Assembly: GCF_022669015.1 (NCBI RefSeq)
Contig: NZ_JAKKSL010000002.1
Span: forward strand, 868,001 to 932,000
From: Colwellia maritima
GTDB taxonomy: Bacteria > Pseudomonadota > Gammaproteobacteria > Enterobacterales > Alteromonadaceae
Length of the DNA stretch: 64,000 nucleotides
Direction of reading: 5' to 3'
The notes beneath the pieces are model-generated. The model made no database searches, had not been told where the DNA came from, and saw nothing but the letters and a program-made list of their open reading frames with translations. Within the stretch, counting starts at the first letter, position 1. Each line of letters starts with the position of its first letter. Made by a program: the position numbers and the translations under genes. Shown one piece after another: positions 48,653-59,915 of this stretch.

Positions 48653-49320
48653 ATGCAAACTAATATGAATTTTCAAACAGCAAGTAAAAGCTCAGCTATT
48701 GAAATTAACAAAGTATTGAAAAATACTTATATGCTTTTATCAATGACGTTAGCGTTTAGTGCGGTAACTGTTGGCGTTTCTATGGCAATGAACTTGTCTC
48801 ACATGGCTGCGCTTGTCATGATGCTAGTTGCTTTTGGTTTAATGTTTGTTGTAAACAAAAAAGCCGATTCTGCTAGTGGTATTTATTGGATATTTGGTTT
48901 TACTGGGTTGATGGGTGCTTCGCTTGGGCCAATGCTTAACGGCTACGCTGCAATGCCTGGTGGCCCTGCTATAATTATGCAAGCGCTTGGTGGAACTGCA
49001 TTAATATTTTTTGCTTTATCAGGTTATGCCTTAACCGGAAGAAAGACTTCTCATTTATGGGTGGTTTTTTGATGACAGGATTGATTGTAGTTTTAGTTGC
49101 AAGTTTAGCTAATATTTTCTTTCAAATCCCTGCCCTTTCATTAGCCGTTAGTGCTGCGGTTATTATGTTAATGTCTGGTTTGATTTTGTTTGATACAAGC
49201 CGCATTATCAATGGTGGTGAGCGTAACTACATTAGAGCAACTGTTTCATTGTATTTAAATATTTATAATATTTTTGTTCATTTGCTTCACCTTTTAGGTG
49301 TATTTGGTGGCGATGATTAA
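48653..49320 (+). CDS. Bax inhibitor-1/YccA family membrane protein (one frameshift)
   Basis: An inner-membrane protein with seven hydrophobic helices. Typical family parts are EINKVLKNTYMLLSMTLAFS, GPMLNGYAAMPGG, and the end segment ILFDTSRIINGGERNYIRA with the late NIYNIFVHLLHLLGVFGGDD. The frame breaks near 49055 (after GRKTSH, resuming MGGFLMTGLIVV). Repaired, it has about 222 residues as in E. coli YccA, which interacts with the FtsH protease. The next genes are tusDCBE, the same neighbourhood as yccA-tusE in enterobacteria. A strong terminator separates them. Confidence 0.9.
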
Positions 49321-49395
49321 TACGGGGTATTTTGTCCCTTACGTTAAGCTTAAGCTAATTCGCTTTTAGTCTCCAAAAAAAACGTTATAATATCA

Positions 49396-49420
49396 AGCCT
49401 CGCCAACGCGGGGCTTTTTT
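49396..49420 (+). terminator. Rho-independent terminator after the BI-1 family gene
   Basis: AGCCTCGC (49396-49403) pairs with GCGGGGCT (49408-49415) and is followed by TTTTTT. It lies about 75 bases after the BI-1 stop and just before tusD. Confidence 0.85.
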
Positions 49421-49456
49421 ATGTTTGTTGATAAAACCCAAGTAGAGATTATTTTA

Positions 49457-49814
49457 GTGAATTCACTAGCTGTTATTGTTACCACACCGCCGCATAGTAA
49501 TTTAAGTGTTACTGCGCTTGATTATATTGAAACGGCTCTCAACGGTGTTGACGTTATTGGTGTGTTTTTTTATCAAGACGGTGTGATGCATGCGGACACA
49601 AGCATTCAAATTGCCAGTGATGAGTTTCAATCACTACCCCTGGCAACGTTTATACAGCCAATTTAACTTACCACTACATCTTTGTATTACCGCGGCAGAA
49701 AAACGTGGCATTAGTGATGAGCATGCTCAAAACATTCATCCTATTTTTACCGTTTCAGGGTTAGGAGAATTGGTAGAGTTATCATCAAAAGCTGATCGAA
49801 TGGTGCAGTTCTAA
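49457..49814 (+). CDS. tusD: Sulfur relay protein TusD (one frameshift)
   Basis: TusD is the sulfur-accepting subunit of TusBCD in the 2-thiouridine pathway for tRNA. The protein starts with a GTG at 49457 (MNSLAVIVTTPPHSN; an in-frame ATG at 49421 directly abuts the terminator and is less likely), has VIGVFFYQDGVMHA, and the catalytic Cys in LHLCITAAEKRGI. The frame breaks near 49640 (after FQSLP, resuming at WQRLYSQFNLPLHL). It ends LVELSSKADRMVQF, and its stop shares a base with the tusC ATG. Confidence 0.9.
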
Positions 49815-50185
49815 TGATTAAATCACCGAGTAAATCCTTGGCCATACTCAATAGTAAGGCACCTTATAGTAGTTCAGCAGGTAAAGACGCATTAGATATT
49901 GCGTTGGTGTTTGGTTCTTTTGAGCAACCCGTGTCATTATTTTTTCAGGGTGACGGTGTTTGGCAGTTAGTACAGGGGCAAAACGGCGCTATTGTATCAG
50001 TTAAAGATTATCTTAAAACGTTTGCTGCGTTTGAGTTTTACGATATTGAAGAGGTCTATGTTTGCCAAGCTTCATTAATTGAACGTAACTTAGCGGCTAC
50101 ATTTCACATTGAAGCGGTGCAAGTATTAGATTCTCAAGCCTTTGCAGCACAATTAACTTCTCATCATACTATTTTAAGGTTTTAG
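49814..50185 (+). CDS. tusC: Sulfur relay protein TusC
   Basis: A 123-residue subunit of the TusBCD complex, recognisable by SLAILNSKAPYSSSAGKDAL, then DIALVFGSFEQPVSLFFQGD and the YDIEEVYVCQASL strand. It has no catalytic Cys role. It overlaps the stop of tusD by one base and precedes tusB by 34 bases in the operon tusDCBE. Its frame is intact. Confidence 0.92.
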   Translation: MIKSPSKSLAILNSKAPYSSSAGKDALDIALVFGSFEQPVSLFFQGDGVWQLVQGQNGAIVSVKDYLKTFAAFEFYDIEEVYVCQASLIERNLAATFHIEAVQVLDSQAFAAQLTSHHTILRF

Positions 50186-50219
50186 CATTGTTACTTTTTA
50201 GCCTTTCGGAAAATCGATT

Positions 50220-50519
50220 ATGACCACCCTACATATTGTTCGTCAAAGTGCTTTTACTACGAATGATTTTTATCAATGTCTGCAATTACTCGGTAATAAT
50301 GATTGTGTTGTTTTTACTGATGACGGTTGTTATAACCTGCAGCATCATTTGATTGATACCATTCATTCCGATAACAGTAAAAACATTCAATTGATGGCGC
50401 TATCTTCTCATGCGAAAGCACGCGCTATTACAATATCCCCCGAGCTTTGTACTGAAATTGAAATGAGTGCGTTGGTGTCGCTTACCTTTAACAATGACAG
50501 AGTAATAACATGGCAATAA
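50220..50519 (+). CDS. tusB: Sulfur relay protein TusB
   Basis: A 99-residue third subunit of TusBCD (MTTLHIVRQSAFTTNDFYQC, NDCVVFTDDGCY). It follows tusC by 34 bases and its last ten bases overlap tusE, which suggests translational coupling. Frame intact. Confidence 0.88.
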   Translation: MTTLHIVRQSAFTTNDFYQCLQLLGNNDCVVFTDDGCYNLQHHLIDTIHSDNSKNIQLMALSSHAKARAITISPELCTEIEMSALVSLTFNNDRVITWQ

Positions 50520-50839
50520 ATTTTAATGGTAATGAAGTGGCTACTGACGAGCAAGGTTACTTGTTAGATTATACCCTTTGGGAAAAAGCATTAGCCAATG
50601 AAATAGCATTACAAGATAATGTTGAATTAACGGATGCACACTGGGAAGTGATTCATTTTGTTCGTCAGTTTTATCTCACTTATAATACTTCTCCGAATTC
50701 GTGCGTTAACTAAAGCAATGAAAGCAGAGTTTGGCGAAGTAAAAGCCAGTAGCCGTTATCTGTTCCGTTTATTTCCTGATGGCCCAAGAAACAAGCAACA
50801 AAGTATGCGGGCTTGCCCAAGCCGAAGCGGTGTTTGTAA
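50510..50839 (+). CDS. tusE: Sulfur relay protein TusE (two frameshifts)
   Basis: TusE takes sulfur from TusD and passes it to the tRNA-bound thiouridylase MnmA. It starts MAINFNGNEVATDEQGYLLD with the typical ELTDAHWEVIHFVRQFYLTY. The frame breaks near 50695 (resuming IRALTKAMKAEFG) and near 50785 (after FPDGP, resuming KQATKYAGLPKPKRCL) to the TAA at 50837-50839. The penultimate catalytic Cys (KRCL) is retained, so the repaired protein of about 110 residues should be active. Confidence 0.9.
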
Positions 50840-50852
50840 TAGATTTATAAAC

Positions 50853-50886
50853 AAAAAAGCGCCACATAAAAAATGTTGGCGCTTTT
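50853..50886. terminator. Terminator between tusE and the gapB-like gene
   Basis: AAAAAAGCGCCA (50853-50864) pairs with TTGGCGCTTTT (50876-50886), one mismatch at the loop edge. A-run and T-run on both sides make it usable in both directions for the convergent genes. Confidence 0.8.
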
Positions 50887-50923
50887 AAAATAATGACTTA
50901 ACTTTTTCTATCTAAGCTAATAT

Positions 50924-50976
50924 CTACTTAACAGGTCTAATAACTACTTAACAGGTCTAATAACTACTTAACAGGT
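50924..50976. repeat. 20-bp tandem duplication at the gapB 3' end
   Basis: CTACTTAACAGGTCTAATAA occurs at 50924-50943 and 50944-50963, and its first 13 bases again at 50964-50976. The last copy contains the final codons PVK and stop of the minus-strand GAPDH gene, so the gene tail has been duplicated into the 3' flank. Confidence 0.85.
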
Positions 50977-52412
50977 AATGTCGGTACTGTAATACCTGCC
51001 ATTTCAAGCATAACACGTACAACTTGACAGCTATAACCAAACTCATTGTCATACCATACGTATAACACTGCGCGATCGCCATCAACAATTGTTGCTTGTG
51101 AATCAACAACACCTGCATAGCGTGAACCCACTAAATCGGTTGATACAATTTCATTTGAAGCCGTGTAATCAACTTGGTTTTGTAAATCAGATTTCAATGA
51201 AATTTCACGTAGATAATTATTCAAACTGTCTTTATCTGTCGCTTTTTCAAATTTAGATTCATAATAGCCATAGATACATTTGGCGTAGGGACCCGGATCG
51301 CATTACCCGTTAATAAACCTTTTAGTTCAGGTAACGCTTTAGCAACTGCTTTTGCTGCACCTGTGGTACTAATAACCATATTAAGTGGTGCACTACGTCC
51401 ACGACGTGGCGTCGGGTGGTAGTTATCAATTAAGTTTTGATCATTTGTGTAAGAGTGAATTGTTTCAACGTGACCGTTACGAATACCAAATTCATCATTT
51501 AACGCTTTCAACACTGGCGTAATAGCATTGGTAGTACAGCTTGCTGCAGAAACAATTTTGTCTTCAGGCAAAATCATATTGTGATTAACACCGTAAACGA
51601 TATTTTTAATGTCACCTTTTTTTGGGGCTGTCAGTAATACTTTCGCAACACCTTTAGATTGAAGATGTTGGCCTAAACCTTCTTCATCACTCCAAATACC
51701 CGTGTTATCAACAACCAATGCATTTTGTATATCATGCTCAATATAATCAACTTCTGACGGTGATTTAGCATAAATTACTTTGATGAATGCACCATTTGCT
51801 TTGATTACATTGTTTTCTTTATCAATAGTAATACTGCCATTAAAAGCACCGTGTACAGAGTCACGACGTAATAAACTAGCACGTTTTTCTAGATCATCCT
51901 TGCCTTTACTTGGGCGTAAAACAATAGCGCGAAGATTTAGCTTGGCGTTAGGGCCTGTTTGTTCTATTAATAAACGGGCTAACAAGCGACCAATTCGTCC
52001 AAAACCATATAACACAACATCTTGGCTAGCTTCTTTATCTTTAGCGCCACTCACTGCTGTTAATTCTTTTTCTAAATATTGATCAATTGACAAGTCGTTA
52101 GACTGTCCTTGAAATAAATAACGGTATGCTAATTTACCTACATCAATACGTCCGGGTTAATTCCATTTTGCTTAGGGCTTCTACAAATGGATAGCTTTCA
52201 CGTAATCGTAATTTTCTCTCTTCATGCAAAGCAACAGATTTATGCGCTTTTATAATATCAATAGGAGAGGCATTGAGTAGTGGACGACCATAGACAGATA
52301 TTTCAATACCTTTATTTCTAAATAGTTGACCGATAATGGGTTGCATATTTTCTGCGAAGGTTTGGCGTTCTTGCCAACTTGTTTGATATTCTTCCTCAAG
52401 ATGAGACGTCAT
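50964..52412 (-). CDS. Long-form glyceraldehyde-3-phosphate dehydrogenase (two frameshifts)
   Basis: An enzyme of about 482 residues, far longer than classical GAPDH because of an N-terminal extension (HLEEEYQTSWQERQTFAENM and on). The NAD(P) site is VVLYGFGRIGRLLARLL, the catalytic Cys is in AASCTTNAITPVLKAL, and the C-terminal part has VWYDNEFGYSCQVVRVM. Frame breaks fall near 52150 (after KMELTRT) and near 51225 (between MNLNLKK and NNYLREISLKSD). Such long GAPDHs coexist with the short type in marine gammaproteobacteria; a gluconeogenic or NADP-linked role is likely but inferred. The classical gapA is at 54939. Confidence 0.88.
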
Positions 52413-52613
52413 TAGTTAAGCCTTATATTTCAATCAATTAAACGATAATTTACTGTAATCATAATAATCTAATTATTCAAAAGAAAAAACTAGACTATGG
52501 TAGAGGTATATTGCGGCCATATTGTAATGCAAGATGTAATATTTCTCTATAGGTTACAAAAATATTTATTGATAAAAGTAAGATCTAAATCAATGAGACT
52601 TACAAAAGTCTTA

Positions 52614-52985
52614 TTATGTCTTCAGAAAGGTTAAACTGAGGGAGTTTACGCAGTACCTTTTACCAGTGGGTTTAGGACCATCGTCGAATACATGCCCCAA
52701 GTGAGATTGACAATGTTGGCATTGAATTTCGATACGGCTCATGTTGTGACTCATATCTTCTAGATAAGCAACATTGCCTTCAACTGCGTCATAAAAACTT
52801 GGCCGCCCACAGCCAACATCGAACTTATGGACGCTTTCAAATAAAGGTTTGTCGCAACAGGCACAAAGGTATGTGCCTGCGAGCCAATGATCATTATAAA
52901 TACCAGTAAAAGGACGTTCTGTGGCAGCAAGTCTGCACACTTTATACGCTTCATCACTGAGCTTATCTTTATATTGATCATTCAT
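52614..52985 (-). CDS. msrB: Peptide-methionine (R)-S-oxide reductase MsrB
   Basis: Repairs methionine-R-sulfoxide in proteins. The 123-residue enzyme has the two zinc CxxC pairs (CACC and CQHC), HLGHVFDDGPKPTGKRYCVN with the catalytic Cys, and DVGCGRPSFYDAV. In the last motif an Arg replaces a nearly invariant Trp (GCGWPSF); the codon is CGG where TGG is expected. The gene precedes the gapB-like gene on the minus strand but has about 200 bases between. Frame intact. Confidence 0.92.
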   Translation of the reverse strand: MNDQYKDKLSDEAYKVCRLAATERPFTGIYNDHWLAGTYLCACCDKPLFESVHKFDVGCGRPSFYDAVEGNVAYLEDMSHNMSRIEIQCQHCQSHLGHVFDDGPKPTGKRYCVNSLSLTFLKT

Positions 52986-53038
52986 CGTTGTTACTCCAAT
53001 ATGTAATTTTATGCACTGATTGTATTAGATTTAGAGGG

Positions 53039-54567
53039 TTAATCTATAATAATCGTTTTACGTTCAGGTGTAGACCATTCAACGTGATACTTTTTACCAT
53101 CAGGTCTGTCAACACGCTCAAAAGTATGTGCGCCAAAAAAGTCACGTTGCCCTTGTAATAAGTTTGCGGGTAACGTTTCGCAACGCATTGAATCATAATA
53201 GGACAAAGCAGAAGAAAGTGCACCATTTGGAATACCAAACATGCTTGCGCCGCAAACGGCTTTACGCCAGTTTTGTTGACGTTCGCTTAATTGCTTAGCA
53301 AAGAATTCATCGAGTAATAAATTATCTAAACTTTCATTACGTTCATAAGCTTGAGTAATTGATTGTAAAAATGTTGCACGGATAATGCAGCCTGCTCGCC
53401 AAATTTTAGCAATCTTTGGCAAAGTTTAGTGTCCACCATGTTCCTTTTCAGCTAATTTCATTAATTGAAAACCTTGAGCATAGGCAGAAATTTTAGCGCA
53501 ATAAATAGCATCATGAAGTTCAAGTATATAGGTTTGTTTTTCTTCGCTTGACAGTGTTACCTGATCAGGTCCACTTAAAATAGAAGCGGCTTGAACTCGT
53601 AATGCTTTAAAAGACGAAATAGAACGTGCATAAACTGCTTGAGCAATGGTTGGTGCGGGGCAACCTAGTTCTAAACTACTCATTGCTGTCCACAGACCCG
53701 TGCCCTTTTGTCCTGCTTTATCTAAAATTAAATCAACTAGGTGGTGCCAGTATCAACAGATTTATGGCGAAGTACTTCAACACTAATTTCCATTAAGTAA
53801 CTGTCGAGTAATCCTTTATTCCATAGTTCAAAAATGTCAGCAATTTCATTAGCACTTAAGCCTAGTCCTGCGTTTAAAATATGATAGGCTTCACAAATAA
53901 TTTGCATATCTGCATATTCAATTCCGTTGTGAACCATTTTCACATAGTGGCCTGCTCCTGCCGGCCCAATATAAGCAGCACAAGGCTCGCCTTCAGTGAC
54001 AATTTCACCCGGTTTAGTACGTTCAATGGGTTTACCCGTGTTAGCATCAACTTTGGCAGCAATCGCTTCCCAAATAGGTTTAATACGTGTCCATGCATAA
54101 GGAGAGCCGCTTGGCATTAATGATGGACCAAATCTCGCCCCCACTTCACCACCAGAAACCGCCGAAGAAAATAACAAAAAGTTGTTTTGATATTTCTTTT
54201 CACGCGCCACGGTGTCAACCCAAAGACTATTCCCCGTGTCAATAACAATATCGTCAGGCTTGATACCCGCGCCAATTAAGCTTTCGCATACTTGATCAAC
54301 AGGTGAACCGGCAGGTACGCTAAGTACAATAAGATGAGGTGCTTTTAACTGTGATAATAATTCTGTATATGATGAACAACCGTATACCCGTGCTGCATCG
54401 GTAGTATTTTCAACTTTGTCTTGCTCAATGACTCCTTGAACTTTTTCATTACTTAAGTCAAAAGCAGCAATATTATAGCCGTTATCAGCTAAGTTAAGTA
54501 CCAGGTTTTTACCCATAACGCCTAAGCCGATAAAACCAATGTCACACAAAACTTTATCCGGTGTCAT
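53039..54567 (-). CDS. gnd: 6-phosphogluconate dehydrogenase, decarboxylating (two frameshifts)
   Basis: Oxidises 6-phosphogluconate to ribulose 5-phosphate in the pentose phosphate pathway. The N-terminal NADP domain has IGFIGLGVMGKNLVLNLADN; the active-site helix is SSAVSGGEVGARFGPSLMPS; HYVKMVHNGIEYADMQII carries the catalytic Lys, and KGTGLWTAMSSLELG follows. The frame breaks near 53740 (after SVDTGTT) and near 53424 (after EHGGH, resuming AKIAKIWRAGCIIRA). The three parts join without gaps into about 509 residues, within the family range. Confidence 0.94.
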
Positions 54568-55940
<1,373 letters not shown>

Positions 55941-56024
55941 TTTATATAAATTAAGTTACTTAACTGATATTTACACAGGTGACATGAATCACATTTTGTA
56001 ATTTTCAGATCAAAAAGTTCAAAC

Positions 56025-56053
56025 AAAAAGCTAGATTTTCATCTAGCTTTTTT
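56025..56053. terminator. Terminator between gapA and pyrF
   Basis: AAAAAGCTAGAT (56025-56036) and ATCTAGCTTTTTT (56041-56053) form a perfect stem with a TTTC loop and tracts of A and T at the ends. It can act in both directions for these convergent genes. Confidence 0.88.
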
Positions 56054-56082
56054 ATTACTATTTTTTCAGTTTTGTCTTTGTA

Positions 56083-56778
56083 TTAACTTATAGAAGCATT
56101 TATCTGCTCTAACACTAATTGTGGGTCAACCGCTTTTGTTATAGGGCGTCCAATCACTAAGTAATCAACCCCTACTTTTATTGCTTGTTCTGGTGTCATA
56201 ATACGTTGTTGATCATCTTGAGATGAGCCTGCCGGTCTAATACCGGGTGTAATTAGTTTAAACGCTTTCCCTAACGATAACTTTAATTGTTCGGCTTCCA
56301 TTGCTGAGCAAACCACACCGTCTAAACCACTGTCTTTGGTTAATTTAGCTAAAAAGTTTACCTGTTCAGCGGGGTTTTATTAATACCTAAACCACGTAAG
56401 TCGGCTTCTGACATCTTTGGTAAGTACGGTAACGGCAATTAATAATGGCGCATCTTTACCATAATTTTCAAGGGCTTGTTTGGCTTTTACCATCATTTGG
56501 CTTCCGCCACTGGCATGTACATTGACCATCCAAACACCTAGGTCAGCCGCTGCCGTAACAGCCTTTGCAACGGTATTTGGGATATCGTGAAATTTTAAAT
56601 CAAGGAAAACATCAAAGCCCTTCCCTGTTAACGTTTTAACAAAGTCAGGACCAAAATAGGTAAACATTTCTTTGCCAACTTTTAATTTACAATCGTTCGG
56701 AGAGATTTTATCAACAAACGATAAAGCATCGTTTTTCTTATCGAAGTCTAACGCAACGACAACTTTTGGATCTAACAT
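56083..56778 (-). CDS. pyrF: Orotidine 5'-phosphate decarboxylase (two frameshifts)
   Basis: The last step of UMP synthesis. [20 protein letters not shown] opens the barrel; the catalytic [11 protein letters not shown] motif is intact; [20 protein letters not shown] and [10 protein letters not shown] form the phosphate site. The ATG at 56778 (MLDPKV) is chosen because AGGAAA lies just upstream. The frame breaks near 56405 (after VTVLTK, resuming [12 protein letters not shown]) and near 56376 (before [20 protein letters not shown]). Repaired length about 231 residues. The order lapA-lapB-pyrF is conserved among gammaproteobacteria. Confidence 0.94.
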
Positions 56779-56980
56779 GGGATTTCCTATTTTCAATTCT
56801 TTACGCGATTCATACCGCGCTTAATAGTACAAATAAAACTTGTGAATAAATAATATTAAATTTAGTAGGCTTTATCTGCTCAGTCAAACGAAGCTAGTTC
56901 AAGGAAAATGCACGGAGTTGACACTAGTCAATGAGTACCTTTGACGCCGAAATAGCAAAGTATGACAACGCAGATTAAGA

Positions 56981-58150
56981 CTACTCTCCTTCAAGTCCTC
57001 GCACGGGCTTCAATTGTTCCCATTCGTGACACGATGGACATGACCAATAATGTGTTGAACTATTAAAACCACAGTTTCGACAACTGTATCTATGTTTAAT
57101 TTTTAAATACTCGCCAATTAACTCTTTTATTAAATCTAAACTTGCTTTGTTATCAACATCATCTGCTTGCTTCATTTCCATTTTAACGAGGTGTTTAAAA
57201 CCACGTATTGTTGGCCTACGCTTGAGTGCTGATAACAAAAATTCTTTTGCTTTTTTATTGCCATGTTTTTTCTCAACATAACTCAAGTATGAAATTAATG
57301 CACTAGAGCTTGCCGTTTCGTCATACACTTTTTTAATGAAACGAAAGAATTCATCACTCGCATCAAGATGAAGATAACATTTATGCATTTGGTCTATAAC
57401 ATCGGGGAAAAACTCTTTATCTTGCTGATAAATGTCTTGATAACATTTACAGGCTAATTCACATTGTTTATGATTTTCATAAATCTTCGCCATTAACCAA
57501 TTAGCCCTACATGAATTAGGATCAAGTTTAAGAGCTTGTTCAAGTAATTCGATCACTTCAATAAATTTGTCTTGTTCAAATGCACTGGTGGCTTGTTCGC
57601 AGTAAAAATTGGCTAGGGTGTGCAATAAACGTTTATCATTAAATTTTACTACTAATTTTTGGTGACTAATGCCTTGTTGCCAATCTTTAGTCGATTGAAA
57701 AATTTGCAATAAGTAATTTAATGATTTCAAGCCGTAGTCTGGTGACTTTAATAACTTGTTAAACATAGTTTCTGCACGATCATATAAACCCGCACTGAGA
57801 AAGTCTTTACCTAATTCGAATACGGCTTGTTGTTTGTCTTTTGTGGGCAAATTACCGTGGCGAACTAAGTGTTCATGCACTTTTAGTGCGCGATCAAGTT
57901 CACCTCGTTTCCGAAAAAGATTCGCCATTGCAAAATGAGCTTCAACACTGTCATCTTCAACTTTTAATGCATCTAGTAATGAATCAATTGCTTTATCTTT
58001 TTGATTCGACAATAAATAATTCAAACCAGTAGAATACTTAATCGACAAGTCTTGTTTAATCGTTTGATCTTTTTGTTTTATACTATTTCTTCCCATAAAC
58101 CGACCATAAGCCATGGCGACAGGGAGAAGTAGGAAAAGTAGCTCTATCAT
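56981..58150 (-). CDS. lapB: Lipopolysaccharide assembly protein LapB (YciM)
   Basis: A 389-residue inner-membrane protein: N-terminal anchor helix (IELLFLLLPVAMAYGRFMG), then about nine TPR repeats (LDALKVEDDSVEAHFAMANL, RALKVHEHLVRHG and on), and a C-terminal rubredoxin-type metal site with CRNCGF and CPSCHEW. LapB adjusts lipid A synthesis by presenting LpxC to FtsH. It follows lapA by 14 bases. Frame intact. Confidence 0.95.
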   Translation of the reverse strand: MIELLFLLLPVAMAYGRFMGRNSIKQKDQTIKQDLSIKYSTGLNYLLSNQKDKAIDSLLDALKVEDDSVEAHFAMANLFRKRGELDRALKVHEHLVRHGNLPTKDKQQAVFELGKDFLSAGLYDRAETMFNKLLKSPDYGLKSLNYLLQIFQSTKDWQQGISHQKLVVKFNDKRLLHTLANFYCEQATSAFEQDKFIEVIELLEQALKLDPNSCRANWLMAKIYENHKQCELACKCYQDIYQQDKEFFPDVIDQMHKCYLHLDASDEFFRFIKKVYDETASSSALISYLSYVEKKHGNKKAKEFLLSALKRRPTIRGFKHLVKMEMKQADDVDNKASLDLIKELIGEYLKIKHRYSCRNCGFNSSTHYWSCPSCHEWEQLKPVRGLEGE

Positions 58151-58164
58151 TTTATCACTTAAGC

Positions 58165-58410
58165 TTAAGCCTCGGTTGAGCGTTTTTTGGCTAAGGATTT
58201 TTTACCTTTGCGGACTAGTCGCCATATAATGGTAGCGAGTAGACCAAGTAAAAATCCTATCGCGGTGAACAAGCTAACCGCTGCTGCAATAGATAGCTCA
58301 ACTCTTGCAATCATATAATTTAAGGAAATGATTTGTTCGTTTTGACTACCAAAAACAAATGCAATAGCGAGTAATAGTAAAACTAAGAGTAAAGTGAAAT
58401 AAAGACGCAC
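58165..58410 (-). CDS. lapA: Lipopolysaccharide assembly protein LapA
   Basis: An 81-residue protein with two membrane helices (FTLLLVLLLLAIAFVFGSQN and a second around FTAIGFLLGLLATIIW) and a Lys/Arg-rich cytoplasmic end. The NEQIISLNYMIARVELSIAA connection is typical of LapA. It forms an operon with lapB. The ihfB gene often found upstream in relatives is absent here. Confidence 0.9.
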   Translation of the reverse strand: MRLYFTLLLVLLLLAIAFVFGSQNEQIISLNYMIARVELSIAAAVSLFTAIGFLLGLLATIIWRLVRKGKKSLAKKRSTEA

Positions 58411-58615
58411 GTTGATTAATCTCGTTTAGAAGTTATTGGTAAAGGTTACCATAGCATGGATAGCATATAGATTACGGCACACCAAATGTATGCCGTATAT
58501 TATCTATTTTTTTTATGGTTTTTGCAATGCAGACAATATAATACGACAGGGTACGACAATCGATAGCCTATCTTTAGTTTCTTTTATTAATCAATCATTA
58601 CACATGATTATTACT

Positions 58616-58643
58616 CGATTCATTACTGCCGATTCATTACTGC
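58616..58643. repeat. 14-bp tandem duplication
   Basis: CGATTCATTACTGC occurs twice in a row (58616-58629 and 58630-58643) followed by a partial third CGATT. It lies in the non-coding stretch between lapA and the gntR-type gene, whose remaining bases show nothing I can name. Confidence 0.8.
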
Positions 58644-58664
58644 CGATTAATGATTAACGATAGC

Positions 58665-59508
58665 TTAGAAAACGACTCGATTACCGACAAAAAATTTACC
58701 ATTATACTTACTAGCATTCCGACGATTACGCTGCTCACTAATTAACGAATTGAATTGTTCCATTAATTTAATAAAGTTAGGGTTTTGCGAAATAATCGCC
58801 ATTTCGTTATCCACACTCCCCACATGCTCTATCATTGCAGTTTCAGCTGCAATAGGATCTCGCTCTTTGATGGCAGAAATAATGTTAGTGTATTCATCAA
58901 CCACGGCACTACTACGCTTTATTCCTATCATCGCTTTTAAATGATTAATACGATCCATTTGAGCTATTGAACTTTCAAGTAATAACCATGCACCTAAAAT
59001 ACCAAAGATATTCAAATAAAGTTTGATGAAATAACTCATCAAGTTGTGCAAAGGGACAAAATACGGCTTTATCATCATCCGTAATAGTCTTAGGAGGCGT
59101 TTGACTATACTCGGCAATTATCGAGTTTAGTTTTACTTGTTCAGCTAAACTAATGCCCTTTTCTGCAAGGCGCTTGGCACAAGCACTTTCTAAACTTCCT
59201 CTGATGAAACACGCTTCTAAATAGCTTTCAAGGCTAATTGACGTAACATAGCTGCCGCTTTTGGGAATGATAGTGACTAGACGATCATTAGCCAAACGTA
59301 TTAACGCCTCTCTTACGGGAGTTTTACTTATTTGAAATATTGCGGCTATTTCTTTTTCTACTAACGGCATGTCAGGCAATAAAGAAAGGTTGATAATATT
59401 TTCACGTAACACGGAATAAATATGATCAACTAAACTGCCCTCTTGTGGAATACAAGTAGCATTCAATATTTTGTCTATACTTTGAATTTCAAAATCAGTT
59501 AGTTTCAT
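58665..59508 (-). CDS. GntR-family (FadR/FCD-type) regulator, likely for alginate use (one frameshift)
   Basis: From the ATG at 59508 (MKLTDFEIQSIDKIL) the protein has a GntR winged helix (LVEKEIAAIFQISKTPVREA, LIRLANDRLVTII) and an all-helical FCD ligand domain (ACFIRGSLESACAKRLAEKG; QLDELFHQTLFE). The frame breaks near 59010 (after FHQTLFEYL, resuming GILGAWLLLESSIAQMDR) and continues to 58665. It is divergent from the PL7 and PL6 alginate lyase genes. FCD regulators bind organic acids or sugar acids, so the likely signal is an alginate breakdown product such as KDG; this is inference. Confidence 0.85.
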
Positions 59509-59568
59509 TAAAAGCTTGGTGTTCTTCTCAAAGGTGTCATAACGAATACTTATTACAACACAAGTTAT

Positions 59569-59583
59569 TACCAAAAGTTGGTA
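59569..59583. promoter_or_regulatory. TACCAA-TTGGTA palindrome, candidate GntR operator
   Basis: TACCAA (59569-59574), AAG, TTGGTA (59578-59583) is a 15-bp palindrome about 60 bases before the gntR start. FadR-type regulators often bind TTGGT/ACCAA-like dyads. Single TTGGTAA half-sites recur at about 59629 and 59684, and a related dyad lies upstream of the PL6 gene. Confidence 0.5.
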
Positions 59584-59915
59584 TTTGCGCATACAATAAC
59601 AGATATAAAAGATAAAAATAACACTTAATTGGTAATTGTAAATTACACGCACTGGTAAGTACACAAAACCACAATTGGTAAAATTTAATATTGCATTTAC
59701 ATGATAAACATATTATAAGTGTTTTTAATATATCAAAACAAAAACTGATATATCAATTAAGGCATGATTTTAATCACTCAATAGTTAGTTGAGTTTGTAG
59801 GATTTTATTTGCGCAAAACGATAACGAGATTGATAAAAAATACCGAGTTACAAGTGCCGCGTTAATAGGTTAATAATTGGCATAGTTAACGTACTAAAAA
59901 TAACCAAAATTATAT
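59584..59915. promoter_or_regulatory. Divergent control region of gntR and the PL7 gene
   Basis: About 330 AT-rich bases without a credible gene. Besides TTGGTAA half-sites (about 59629 and 59684) it has a TGATATATCA palindrome at 59746-59755. It probably contains the promoters of the regulator and of the alginate lyase gene. Confidence 0.4.
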
